From: Primula veris
Taxonomy: Eukaryota > Streptophyta > Magnoliopsida > Ericales > Primulaceae
DNA length: 64,000 nucleotides
Assembly: GCA_963682055.1 (NCBI GenBank)
Contig: OY821749.1
Location: 23,505,631 to 23,569,630 of the forward strand
Direction of reading: 5' to 3'
Of the stretch, positions 10,823-21,950 are shown one piece after another (within the stretch, counting starts at the first letter, position 1; each line of letters starts with the position of its first letter). The notes beneath the pieces are model-generated. The model was not told the DNA's origin. It did no database searches and worked only from the letters and a program-made list of their open reading frames with translations. The position numbers were made by a program, and so were the translations under genes.

Positions 10823-12229
10823 TGTTGTTTTCCGTGTACGAAATAACAATTTAACAATAATAAAAGGACTAAAAGAAATAAACAAAACCAGTGTAATCTT
10901 TTATTAATTTCGAATTGGTACAGAAATTAATGATTACAACATGTAGGTACTGAAACGTAATTAAAGCAAACGTTATCAGATTATTATTAATTAATAATCT
11001 GATGTACTGAATTGCAATAAATAGAAACTGCCGGACTGGAAAGTATAAACTTAACAGCCGGACTGTTCTGTTTGAAATTGAAATTACAGGACTGAATTGA
11101 AACTATTCTAATTACATAATAGTAATTATAGCAAAAAACAGAACTTTAAACTAATTACAGAAAGGTACAAACAGAATAGAAAAGCTACAGCTAAGTACAG
11201 CAAATTAAAATACTGAATAGGAAAAAACAGAATGTAAAAAAACAGAATTTAAGTGCGGAAAATAAATGGACAGAATTTAAATAAAATTAGACGAGGCTAC
11301 TGCTAACAGTATGCCCTTAACCGATATTCGCCTAACCACCTTGATGTTTCTGGTTGCGTTGGCGCTTCGATCCCAAGGTACAACATCTCAGATGACTCGT
11401 CGGAAACTGGCGACGAGTCAAGGTCGAGCTGTTGGTGGGTGGTTCTCTCTGGTTCTAAAATGTAATGCTGTTTTTTTTTTTTTTTGAGAGATGATATATG
11501 CTGCTGTATTTTATTTCTTAATGTTCTGTTTTTGACATGTGGGGGGTCTGCCTATTTATAGGCTTGCTGAGTATCTCAGCATTAAAGTCACTTTACTACC
11601 GTCAGTTTTCGAAATTCGAAACTGCAGTATTAACTTTGCAATGAATTCATATTTATTGCAACAGTTACAGCTTTGCTGGAAGCTTTTCCCGAACAGGCAT
11701 GTTTTTCCCGAACAGGCACGCTTTTCCCGAACAGGCACGTTTTTCCCGAACAGGTGAAACCCGAACAGGCGCACTTTTCCCCGAACAGGCGCACTTTTCC
11801 CGTTGAGCTAAAAACCCGACCGAGCAAGCCCGCATGTGCATGTGTGGTACACAATACACACATGTGTATGTGGACACACTACTTAATATCCACATGGGAT
11901 ACCTTAGTATATATATTGTAAAAATCACTCATGATTTTCCAGTGTGGGATAACCCTCATGGGTTAAATCCCATTTCTTTTCTCATTTTCCAGCATTGGCT
12001 TTATTGCCTCTTTCGAGTACCAACCTTTGAGTCCAATTATCATTCACACCCTTCCTCCGAATAGGTCATGCGATATACCGTTGCGAAACTCGTCGTACGA
12101 GCTAGTCAAACTCTTTGAGTATGGCCTCAGAAAAACTGAGTAGTCACATCGAAAATTGACTCAAAGATGGTCTCTGACCACTTGGAACAACCATGTTTAA
12201 AAACATGTTTTCCTACAATTTTTCCAACA
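10823..12229 (-). repeat. 3' LTR of the copia element (1407 bp)
   Basis: TGTTG...CAACA termini. It carries a short tandem array near 11690-11800 built on CCCGAACAGGC with about six full or partial units, one more than the other LTR. A run of about 14 T lies near 11471-11484, and the pairs TGTGCATGTGTGG and ACACACATGTGTATGTGG lie near 11830-11870. No coding potential; the small frames here only exist because of the repeats. Confidence 0.9.
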
Positions 12230-12786
12230 ATCCCCCACATGAATGGAATTGACTCGAAAGCCCATGTCCTAAATTCAAATCAAGAGAACCGCAAAAGTTC
12301 ACTGCCTAAGGTCAGGTAGCGCGCGCCTTGAACCTGCCGTAGCGGAGTACCACCTAGAATACTACTATTAGGTAGCTGTAAAGCTTTGAACCATCAAGCT
12401 TTGTGTATCCCAGAATGGCACCCGCACAGTGCCCTCTCTACCCACGTACTAGGCCCTTTAGTTGTTGTCCATATTTGGCCTGGACTGCCTTGGCAACTTC
12501 AACTGAGTGCTCTAGTGAATTAGCCCAAGCTCATCACATGGTACCGGCCTTACACACTCGTTATAGGTGTTCCAAGTCAAAAGTATCCTGAATCACTTTA
12601 CTCGACCGTCGAGTTACTTGGATCATTAAGAGCCTCAAACTCACCCTTACAATGGTACAGGTCTATCACTCTGTCATCGCGGAAATGGGCTGGGAACTCC
12701 AGGTTCCCGAGTGCTTTGTTCGGTTGCCCCCACAGTTCAGTTTCCCTTTGAACCTATCAGGAAATATTCCGTTTACGTTGGGTTGC
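12230..12786 (-). other. 3' internal non-coding region and polypurine tract of the copia element
   Basis: It lies between the pol stop and the 3' LTR. The polypurine tract is at 12230-12240 directly against the LTR (minus strand ATGTGGGGGA). The rest shows no frame supported by homology; a 62-codon plus-strand frame at 12403 is probably chance. Confidence 0.6.
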
Positions 12787-15700
12787 CTATGTGAGGGCCA
12801 CCAATTTAATGGGCTTTAATCCCATTCCGTTCGATGACGTCTCGACTCCTACTTGAGTCAAGTCTTTTGTTAATGGATCCGCTATGTTTTCCTTTGATCT
12901 TACAAAATCTAAGGACACCACACCATTGGATAACAATTCCCTTACGGATTTATGTCTTCGACGTATATGTCGAGACTTTCCATTATACATATGATCCTGA
13001 GCCCGCGCAATAGCTGATTGACTATCACAATGCATGCTTATTGCGGGAACAGGTTTTGGCCACATTGGAATTCCTTCCAAAAGACGTTTCAGCCAGTCTG
13101 CCTCTTCGGTTGCTAAGTCTAACGCTATGAATTCAGATTCCATAGTTGACCTTGCAATACATGTCTGTTTGGAGGATCTCCAAGACACAGCAGCTCCTCC
13201 CATTATAAACACATATCCACTCGTGGACCTTGTGCTATTGGAGTCTGGTATCCAGTTGGCATCTGAGTACCCTTCCAGTACCGCTGGATATCTGGTATAG
13301 TGCAGCCCGTAATCGGATGAAAACCTCATATATCTGAGAAGTTTCATTATGGCCTTCCAGTGTTCCTCATTCGGATTGCTGGTGTACCTGCTCAGTCTAC
13401 TCACTGAGTTTGCTATGTCTGGTCTAGTGCAATTCATTATATACATGAGACTGCCTATGACTCGAGAGAACTCCAATTGATTCACACTTTTACCGAAATT
13501 CTTTTTCAGGTTGCAGTTGAACTCAATTGGGGTTCTAGACATTGCCTTACTGCCCTTGTCAAACTTGTCTAATACTTGTTTAACATAGTGATCTTGGGAC
13601 AAGGCATATCCTTCTGATGTTTTGGTAATCTTAATACCAAGTATTACATCAGCTATACCCAGATCCTTCATATCGAAGTGTTGTGACAACATTTTCTTTG
13701 TGGAGCTGATTCTATCATTACTCCCAATTATGATCATGTCATTCACATAAAGACAGACTACAACACAGTCTCTTCCACTTCCTTTAGAGTAGACACATTT
13801 ATCGCACTCATTAATGCGAAAACCGTTTGATAGCATAATTCTATCAAACTTCTTGTGCCATTGCTTTGGCGCTTGTTTGAGTCCATACAGAGACTTTACA
13901 AGTTTGCACACTTGGTGCTCTTTACCAGGAACTACAAACCCTTCCGGTTGTTCCATGTAAATTTCTTCTTCCAGTTCTCCATTCAGAAACGCCGTCTTTA
14001 CATCCATTTGATGTATTTCCATATCAAACAAAGCTGCGAGAGCAATGACGATTCGGATTGACGTTTTCCTGGAGACAGGAGCATACGTGTCAAAATAATC
14101 GACACCTTCCATTTGCCTGAATCCTTTTACTACAAGTCTCGCCTTATATTTCTCAATCGTGCCGTCAACCCTTAACTTCCTCTTGAAGATCCACTTGTGA
14201 CCTAGGGGCTTACATCCTTTCGGAAGATCCACTAGTTCCCAAGTATGGTTTTGCATGATTAATTCAATCTCATTTTGAATAGCTTCTTCCCAATATTGGG
14301 AATCCGGTGTTGACATAGCTTGTTTATATGTCACCGGTTCGCCTTCTACCATGAAGGTTAGGAAATCAGGTGCAAATAAAGTTTCCTTCCTTGCCCTTTT
14401 GCTGCCTCGAGGCTCTTCCTCTTCCTCTTCCTCTGTCGGTTCACTTGCCCCCACATTTCCTTCACTGTTCAACTCTTCAGTTGCTACAGATGTAGGTAAT
14501 TTCCGGGGAAAGATATCCTCAAAGAAAGAAGCCTCTCGGCTTTCCATATACGTATCTACGTGCACATCGGGATTGTCCGACTTGTGTACGAGAAACCGAT
14601 ATGCACTACTATTATGTGCATATCCGATGAACACACAGTCCACCGTTTTAGGACCAATTCTCATCCTCTTAGGAGTGGGAACTAGAACCTTCGCGAGACA
14701 ACCCCAAACCCGCAGGTTCTTATAACTGGGTTGTTGACCTTTCCATAATTCATATGGAGTCTTTTCTCGCTTCTTATGTGGTAACTTGTTTAAAACATAG
14801 TTTACGGAAAGTATCGCTTCCCCCCACATGTTCTGGGGTAACCCAGAACTGATTAGCATAGCATTCATCATTTCCTTTAGCGTTCTATTTTTACGCTCAG
14901 CAACCCCATTTTGCTCGGGAGTGTATGGGGCTGTGGTTTGATGTATAATGTCGCTTTCAGCGCATATCAGCTCAAACGGTGATTCAAATTCACCGCCTCT
15001 ATCACTTCTCAATGTTTTAATTTTTCTATTGAGTTGATTTTCAACTTCGGTCTTATAAAGAACGAATTTCTCAACTGCTTGTTCTTTACTTCTCATTAAG
15101 TAAACGTAGCAGTATCTAGTACAATCATCTGTAAAGGTGATAAAGTACTTTTTCCCTCCTCGCGTTTGTATAAACTTTAAGTCGCATACATCCGTGTGTA
15201 TTAGACCGAGAGGTTCCCTTTCTCGTTCAACATGTTGAAACGATGATTTCGTTAATTTTGCCTCTACACAAATCTCACATTTGTGTTGCTTATCAAAAAC
15301 GAAATTCGGTATTAGTTTTAGTGATATTAATTTCTTTAAAGAATTATAATTCACGTGACCTAATCTACCATGGCACAAATGAAATGACTCAAATAAATAA
15401 TTAAACTCAGAATTTTTATTGGCCTCTTGGGCAACAGTCATTACATTGCTAGTGCTAGCCTCAGCTCTAGCACCTTTATTGGGAGCAGGTGTCCCTACGT
15501 TTAACTTAAACATGCCGTTGGTCATATAGCCACGGCCTATATAGACACCATTTTTGGTGATTATAATTTTATCGGATTCTAAAACTAGCTTGAACCCGTT
15601 CTTCACCATCACGGATCCTGATACTAGATTCTTATGGATATCCGGAACATGAAGCACATTTGTCAACCTCAGCTCTTTTTCCGAGGTCATCTTCATCACG

Positions 15701-15965
15701 ACCATTCCTTTTTCTTCCACCTTGGAAGTAGCAGAATTTCCCATGAAGCAGCTTTCTCCCTCTATCGCTTCGTAGGTCTTAAACATCCACCTTGTTGAGC
15801 AGATGTGGCTCGTGGCGCCGGTATCCAGCCACCACTCTTTGGGGTTGCTCCCCACGAGATTCACCTCAGAGACCACAACAGTAAAATGGTCATCATCTCG
15901 TCCTCCCTCGGCTAGATGTGTCTGAGCTGGAGCTTTCCTCTTCCCTTTGCCCTTGAAGTTTCTTG
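12787..15965 (-). pseudogene. pol: Copia pol: protease, integrase, RT, RNase H; RT active site altered
   Basis: The frame runs uninterrupted for more than 1,000 codons; in-frame sequence extends upstream of 15876 to the homopolymer at 15965-15977, so no separate start is needed. Order: protease ([12 protein letters not shown]), zinc-binding HGRLGH...CEIC, integrase core with Asp in HTDVCD, Asp in SDRGGEF and Glu in NGVAERKNR, and the integrase C-terminal region ([14 protein letters not shown]). RT follows ([40 protein letters not shown]), then RNase H ([24 protein letters not shown]). The RT catalytic motif reads YVND in place of YVDD (codon AAT at about 13750, expected GAT), which should abolish polymerase activity. 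Gag lies upstream in a different frame. Confidence 0.92.
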
Positions 15966-17084
15966 GGGGGGGGGGGGCTTAGGCTTAGCAGCGCCTTTAT
16001 TGTCATAACAGTCCGCGGCACGATGGCCGGTCCTGTTACACACAAAGTAGGTTCCCGCAAATTTCTTTGCGACAACAGCACTGCCTCCGGTGTCAAAACG
16101 TTTCCGTTTGACGTTGGAGCTTTCAACCACATTGGCCTTTGCCATCGGGATGACAGCACCACTGACTCTCCTCACGGAGCGACGGTTGCTCACCTCGATG
16201 TTGAGCTTCTCAATGAGTCCCTCCAACCTCATTTCCTTCCGCTTGTGCTTCAGGTAGTTTTGAAAGTCTTTCCATGACGGCGGCAATTTCTCAATCATGA
16301 GTGCCACCTGGAAAGGCTCATTAATAACTAGCCCATCAGCCTCAAGGCGATGATAAATCAGTTGGAGCTCCTCAACTTGCTCCATGACACCCTTACTGTC
16401 AGTTATACGGTACTTGTGAAAGTCCATGACAACAAATCTCTTTGTGCCAGCGTTATTCACTTTGTACTTATTTTTTAGAGTCTCCCAAAGCTCCTTTGCA
16501 GTAGCTTTGGGCTCGAAAACACTGAACAACGTGTCATCTAGAGCACACAGGATATAGTTTTTGCATAGGTAGTCGGCATGTCTCCATGCCTCAACCGCAG
16601 AGAACGACTGCTCGTCCAGATCGTCCTCGCTTAGGACGGGAGCAGTCTCCTTGAGAAACCTGGTCAGATTCAGGGTCGTGAGATAAAACAGCATCTTTTG
16701 CTGCCAACGTTTAAAGTTATCTCCCCTGAATTTTTCCGGTTTCTTCAGATGAGAAGTCGGCAAAGTAGGCACAACCGAATACATCGGTGTCTTGCCCTTG
16801 GCCGCAGCCTTGGCTCTTGCCGCAGCCTTAGTTGCGGCCTTGGCCGTGGCCACTGCTTCGGCCGTAGCCTCAGCTTTGGCCGTAGCATCCACCATGGCCG
16901 CAGCCGCGGCGGCCTCAGCCGCTGCAGCTACGTCATCGGCGGTAGCCCCCACAATCGCATCGCCCCAAGTGTTATGGACATCTCCACCAACCACTGGGTC
17001 ATGCTCACTTCCGATAGGCAACTGAATAGGCGACGTGTTTGTCATCTGAAACGACAACACAAAACGTATGAGATACGTGTACAA
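15912..17084 (-). CDS. gag: Copia gag polyprotein, zinc knuckle degraded
   Basis: The product from the upstream frame is up to 390 residues; the first convincing Met is in [10 protein letters not shown] (about 17045). An unusual Ala-rich segment of about 60 residues ([19 protein letters not shown]...) precedes the copia gag core ([38 protein letters not shown]-like, [19 protein letters not shown]). The C-terminal knuckle reads [14 protein letters not shown]: Cys, His and Cys of the CCHC set remain but the first Cys is Tyr (TAC for TGC). After a Pro-rich tract encoded by a 13-C run the frame diverges from pol and stops about 50 nt further on. Copia elements normally have one gag-pol frame, so this is probably an indel in the homopolymer. 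Confidence 0.85.
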   Translation of the reverse strand: MYTYLIRFVLSFQMTNTSPIQLPIGSEHDPVVGGDVHNTWGDAIVGATADDVAAAAEAAAAAAMVDATAKAEATAEAVATAKAATKAAARAKAAAKGKTPMYSVVPTLPTSHLKKPEKFRGDNFKRWQQKMLFYLTTLNLTRFLKETAPVLSEDDLDEQSFSAVEAWRHADYLCKNYILCALDDTLFSVFEPKATAKELWETLKNKYKVNNAGTKRFVVMDFHKYRITDSKGVMEQVEELQLIYHRLEADGLVINEPFQVALMIEKLPPSWKDFQNYLKHKRKEMRLEGLIEKLNIEVSNRRSVRRVSGAVIPMAKANVVESSNVKRKRFDTGGSAVVAKKFAGTYFVCNRTGHRAADCYDNKGAAKPKPPPPQETSRAKGRGKLQLRHI

Positions 17085-17397
17085 TAAATTCTATAAACAA
17101 ACACCAAAACTGATATTTGGGTTTGTAAAATAATTATTAAACAAACAATAAAAATAAACTTTTTATCCTTTTGAATATCAATACGGTTGATATTAAAAGG
17201 ATTAAACGATTCTTATTGAATACCAATACGGTTGGTATCAACAAGATTCAAAAATAAAAATTAAAACTGTTTGGAATTTTTCTTTGTAATTCAATTTCTA
17301 ATATAATTTAGAATTGAAAACAAAAAAGCATTATTCCCTTATAAAAATAATTGTATTAATTAATACACGAAAGAAACAACAGGATATCGGTTAAGAT
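17085..17397 (-). other. 5' internal leader of the copia element
   Basis: This is the untranslated leader between the 5' LTR (right) and gag. Read on the minus strand, the sequence after the LTR is ATCTTAACCGATATCCTG, which does not start with the TGG expected of an ordinary tRNA 3'-end primer site. An imperfect duplication (TGAATATCAATACGGTTGATAT and TGAATACCAATACGGTTGGTAT) lies at about 17172-17240. Confidence 0.6.
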
Positions 17398-18763
17398 TGT
17401 TGGTTTCCGTGTACGAAATAACAATTTAACAATAATAAAAGGACTAAAAGAAATAAACAAAACCAGTGTAATCTTTTATTAATTTCGAATTGGTACAGAA
17501 ATTAATGATTACAACATGTAGGTACTGAAACGTAATTAAAGCAAACGTTATCAGATTATTATTAATTAATAATCTGATGTATTGAATTGCAATAAATAGA
17601 AACTGCCAGACTGGAAAGTATAAACTTAACAGCCGGACTGTTCTGTTTGAAATTGAAATTACAGAACTGAATTGAAACTATTCTAATTACAGAATAGTAA
17701 TTACAGCAAAAAACATAAATTTAAACTAATTACAGAAATGTACAAACAGAATAGAAAAGCTACAGCTAAGTACAGCAAATTAAAATACTAAATAGGAAAA
17801 AACAGAATTTAAGTGCGGAAAATAAATGGACAGAATGTAAATAAAATTAGACGAGGCTACTGTTAACAGTATGTCCTTAACCGATATTCGCCCAACCACC
17901 TTGATGTTTCTGGTTGCGTTGGCGCTTCGATCCCAAGGTACAACGTCTCGGATGACTCGTCGGAAACTGGCGACGAGTCAATGTCGAGCTGTTGGTGGGT
18001 GGTTCTCTCTGGTTCTAAAATGTAATGCTGTTTTTTTTTTTGAGAGATGATATATGCTGCTGTATTTTATTTCTTAATGTTCTGTTTTTGACATGTGGGG
18101 GGTCTGCCTATTTATAGGCGTGCTGAGTATCTCAGCATTAAAGTCACTTTACTACCGTCAGTTTTCGAAATTCGAAACTGCAGTATTAATTTTTCAATGA
18201 ATTCATATTTATTGCAACAGTTACAGCTTTGCTGGAAGCTTTTCCCGAACAGGCACGCTTTTCCCGAACAGGCACGCTTTTCCCGAACAGGTGAAACCCG
18301 AACAGGCGCACTTTTCCCCGAACAGGCGCACTTTTCCCGTTGAGCTAAAAACCCGACCGAGCAAGCCCGCATGTGCATGTGTGGTACACAATACACACAT
18401 GTGTATGTGGACACACTACTTAATATCCACATGGGATACGTTAGTATATATTGTAAAAATTACTCATGATTTTTCAATGTGGGATAACCCTCATGGGTTA
18501 AATCCCATTTCTTTTCTCATTTTCCAGCATTGGTTTTATTGCCTCTTTCGAGTACCAACCTTCGAGTCCAATTATCATTCACACCCTTCCTCCGAATAGG
18601 TCATGCGATATACCGTTGCGAAGCTCGTCGTACGAGCTAGTCAAACGCTTTGAGTATGGCCTCAGAAAAACTGAGTAGTCGCATCGAAAATTGACTCAAA
18701 GATGGTCCCTGACCATTTTGAACAACCATGTTTAAAAATACGTTTTCTACAATTTTTCCAACA
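17398..18763 (-). repeat. 5' LTR of the copia element (1366 bp)
   Basis: Pairs with 10823-12229. It is 41 bp shorter, through one fewer CCCGAACAGGC unit, a shorter T run and a missing 14-bp piece near 17805. The termini and the flanking AAAAT fix its boundaries. Confidence 0.9.
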
Positions 18764-18817
18764 AAAATTTGATTGTTTCTAAATAATTTGTTACAAAATC
18801 CTAGTTTTCTTGTAGTG

Positions 18818-21390
18818 AACATGCAAGTCAGCGGAAAAAAATGTTGCGAAATAGAGCCTACATTAAATTTATACAGATTCAATCATAATAAAATGAGAAA
18901 AAGGAACTCTAGATCATGTAATATTCAGTACTAGGAGTAGATTTTTGCTCTAAAGTTTTTGGTCTGAGTCATTTTATGGACGAAGTGTAGTTGGGGTAAA
19001 GGAAGGCCCAGTGTAGCCGTATACAAAGAAGTGAGTATAGGTGACCATACAATTCTACGTATAATTTAATTAGTTATGGTAGTCACTTTCGGACCTTCCT
19101 ATTGTGGTCCTTTTATCAAAGGACACTAATTTTGTACTAATATTTTCTTTTAATGGGTTTTCTACTAATTCAGGATACAGATCCATACTTGTTATTATAT
19201 TTGAAAAAGAGTTGGAAAACAAATCATAAATGGTAGATAGCTTATTGGTAGCTTCTGTAATTTGGAGCGTTAAAACAAACATCTTTCTCATGAAAACGGT
19301 AGGTAAAGTGTGTTTCGTTAAACTTTAGTAACAAAATAACAACTAATTATCTGACTAATTGTGTTTTAGTTGTCCTTGTTTTGTGTGTTTTATGTGTAGT
19401 GTGTTCCTTTCTTGGTTTTGAACTTCTGCAAAATCTACATGTAAAAAGTTGTGTTATTGTATAATGAGTTTGGTCCCCTGTTTTATGAAATAAAAGTCGG
19501 CTTGTCTTGCTGCAAAGAAAATACTTGAAAAGGGTTATTGGTGATGACAGAGAGGACGTTAAGTAATTAATTTGGTTAACAAAAAACTACATGAGCATAC
19601 CTTTTTTTTTTCCTCAGTTATTTCCTCTGGTAATTTTGTATTATTGTTCGATCATAATTTTACCAAACTTACCGTAGAGCTAATTATATGAGTACTATTC
19701 TTTTGCAAAAATATCTTAATTTATCCGATTAATTACGTAATGTGGTCGCACATTCAATACCGTCTTTTAAGCTTTAAAGTCTACAGAATTAAGGGCTCAT
19801 TTGGTCCATTGCAACTTGGCAACTTGCAAGCATAATTGTCAAACATTTACATAATCCAATTCAATGTTAGAAAAAGGAGACTACATGCACAGTACAATCT
19901 AACTATATCACTTGAACCATACTTTTAAACCAGAACAAATGATATAAGTATATATAGAAATATATCTAGTCCGATTTTACTAGCATAATTCACACCTTTT
20001 GTAAGTAATAATATGGTTTGTTACCCTTCAAAAAAATTAAATTTACGATGGATAGTTGGGAAATTCTTTTAAGCTATATATGGAAGATACAATTTTTCGT
20101 GTTTTTTTCTTATCTTTCGCACCTTATATAAAGCTAGGTTATAGGAATAGATAAAAACACGTAATTGATCAATATATGGATGCATATAATTTGGTTTTAC
20201 CTTCCGTTATGTTTTTGATATTTCTTAAGCTTTGGCGAGCTAGGTAGTTGTGTTGTTTGGTTTACCTATTTCGCTTTATGAGCAGTTAATTGATCTATTA
20301 GTGTATAGCATAGCTTGTTGCATTTGTCTCACATGTTATTTCATTTATTTAAAAGTCACGTATCTAACAATTTTCTAAATTTATTAGACATTTTTCTTTT
20401 AGATTTCATCCTTTATATAATTATAAGAATCATTTCCTTTCTCTCTATTGTAAAATAATAATTATGTTTTGTTAATTTTTTCTAATAATAATAATAAATG
20501 ATAATTTAACAGTACCACATACACTTAATCTGATAAAATATTGAAAGATGGTAAATCTATTTTTTTTTTCATTCACGGTTTCTGCACGGGTATAATAAAG
20601 CCCTATATTGATTGAGTTTACTTTTTCATGCCAATTTGTATAATGGAATATATATAGTTCTGATTTAAAAAAGAGTAAATATCCATTTGATATCATGGTC
20701 CAGGTGTTACATGTATGTGTAATGCCTTGATACATATATATTATCCCAACAAATAAATTTAAGATTTACAAAAAAATTCACTAAACTTATAGGATAAAAC
20801 TAATAAATTAGCAATAAAGGTACAGAGTGGTTCATTGTAATTGAGATATAATGGATAGGGTAGTAGCCATGATTTTATGTGTGTGGTGTTTTTATGATGC
20901 ATAATACAATTGAGACAGAGAAAATAAGTTTTTTTCGGATTCGCCTCCTTAAAAGGAAACGCCCATACTTATATTAGTGTACCAAAGTTATAATGGTTTA
21001 TGCATTTAATTTACCCTCAAAACAAACCAAATCACCTAAGACGTTTCTTAATATATACTAGCTATGAATGTTCCCCTTTTTACAAGCCATTTATAAATTA
21101 TCGGAACATTACACAAAAATTCGTGTCTAGCCCAAAAGAGTTAGTTAAAAATTAAGAGTACATTAGCTAAAGGGTGTGGCTTATGATTACGCATGGATGA
21201 CAAAATACAACTCGTTGTTGCCTTTTCAAATTAGACATTTCATTAATTATATACACGTCGGCCTAATACATACAAATTACATCTTCTTTGGTTCGAAAAG
21301 CTATGTCAACAAAAAACAATGACAAACAAAACGAGTAAAGATAACACAAGGAATAATATTGCGTGTATGGCTTTTTCCCATTTTCTTATT
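18818..21390. other. Intergenic region upstream of the WRKY gene
   Basis: AT-rich DNA with no frame longer than about 90 codons and no recognisable homology on either strand. I see nothing beyond simple-sequence patches (T-rich near 19600, ATA repeats near 20484). Confidence 0.5.
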
Positions 21391-21412
21391 GTTGACTTTT
21401 ACAAAAGTCAAC
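21391..21412. promoter_or_regulatory. Palindromic pair of W-boxes
   Basis: Arms GTTGACTTTT and AAAAGTCAAC are perfectly complementary around a 2-bp spacer, giving one TTGACT W-box core on each strand. It lies about 540 bp upstream of the WRKY start codon. W-boxes are the known binding site of WRKY proteins, and closely paired copies are common in promoters of WRKY genes, so auto- or cross-regulation is a reasonable inference. Confidence 0.6.
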
Positions 21413-21862
21413 TCAATCCAATGAGAATGCCCACACATTAGTTGGATTAGCTATATAGGGGCTAGCTATTAGACCCGAGCCACACTTCGGCCAATTTTTT
21501 TATTCAATTGTACATATGACTATAATCGTGTTTGAACCTTTTGAAAACTATTTAAAATAAGGTAGTAGATAAATAAATTTGTTAGAAAACTTTAAAGAAA
21601 TCTCACTTTTAGGTCTAACCAACCAAGTGAAATTGATACTTCTTAACAAAAATTTAAACTGCAGTAAAAACACGCTCAAGACACCATTTTTTTTTTATAA
21701 TCAATTTATTTTATTAATCTTTTATATGAATTTACTCAGCAATATGTATTATCATACTTGTCAAACCAAAAATTGTGGCAACTAGCTAGGAAAATTATGT
21801 AGGTGTAAGAAAATTCATCTCAAAACACTATTCTCTCTCTATCCATCTCCATCTCCATATGC

Positions 21863-21870
21863 AATATATA
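21863..21870 (+). promoter_or_regulatory. Possible TATA box of the WRKY gene
   Basis: ATATATAA lies 81-88 bp before the ATG, after a CTCTCTCT/CCATCTCC pyrimidine patch. If it directs initiation about 30 bp downstream, the out-of-frame ATG at 21859 would be upstream of the transcript and would not interfere. A second TATATA lies near 21453. Confidence 0.3.
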
Positions 21871-21950
21871 AGTGAAGTTGCATTGTTTATTCTCTTCACA
21901 CAAAAAAGGTCAGCGCCAATATATACAAAAGTAACAAAACACTACCAAAA

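Larger units (their letters stand above)
10823..18763 (-). mobile_element. Full-length Ty1/copia retrotransposon (7.9 kb)
   Basis: Both LTRs begin TGTTG and end CAACA on the plus strand, and the element is flanked by a perfect 5-bp target site duplication AAAAT (10818-10822 and 18764-18768). Gag and pol read on the minus strand, so 17398-18763 is the 5' LTR and 10823-12229 the 3' LTR. A polypurine tract lies inside the 3' LTR (ATGTGGGGGAT on the minus strand). By eye I counted about 35 substitutions between LTRs plus several indels, about 2.5% divergence. At a commonly used 1.3e-8 per site per year that would be about one million years (inference). RT and gag defects imply it is no longer autonomous. 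Confidence 0.93.
10500..18817. mobile_element. Small CACTA-type element interrupted by the copia element
   Basis: The left end is CACTGCAAGAAA (from 10500). The right end, read inverted, is CACTACAAGAAA (18817 back to 18806). Removing the copia element at 10823-18763 and one AAAAT leaves about 370 bp, a plausible non-autonomous CACTA element without coding capacity. Subterminal sequences of the two ends resemble each other (GGTGATTTGCAAG... and GGATTTTGTAACAA...). Flanking trinucleotides are AAA and AAC, an imperfect 3-bp duplication. Confidence 0.65.

Noticed and set aside
11690..11800. Short regular repeats resembling a CRISPR array
   Set aside because: Units are contiguous without unique spacers, lie inside a plant retrotransposon LTR, and are a simple tandem array.
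12403..12591. 62-codon plus-strand frame
   Set aside because: Antisense within the 3' non-coding part of the copia element, no domain, no support.
16698..17087. Ser/Arg/Gly-rich plus-strand frames opposite gag
   Set aside because: They are reverse-strand readings of the GC-rich alanine repeat region of gag.
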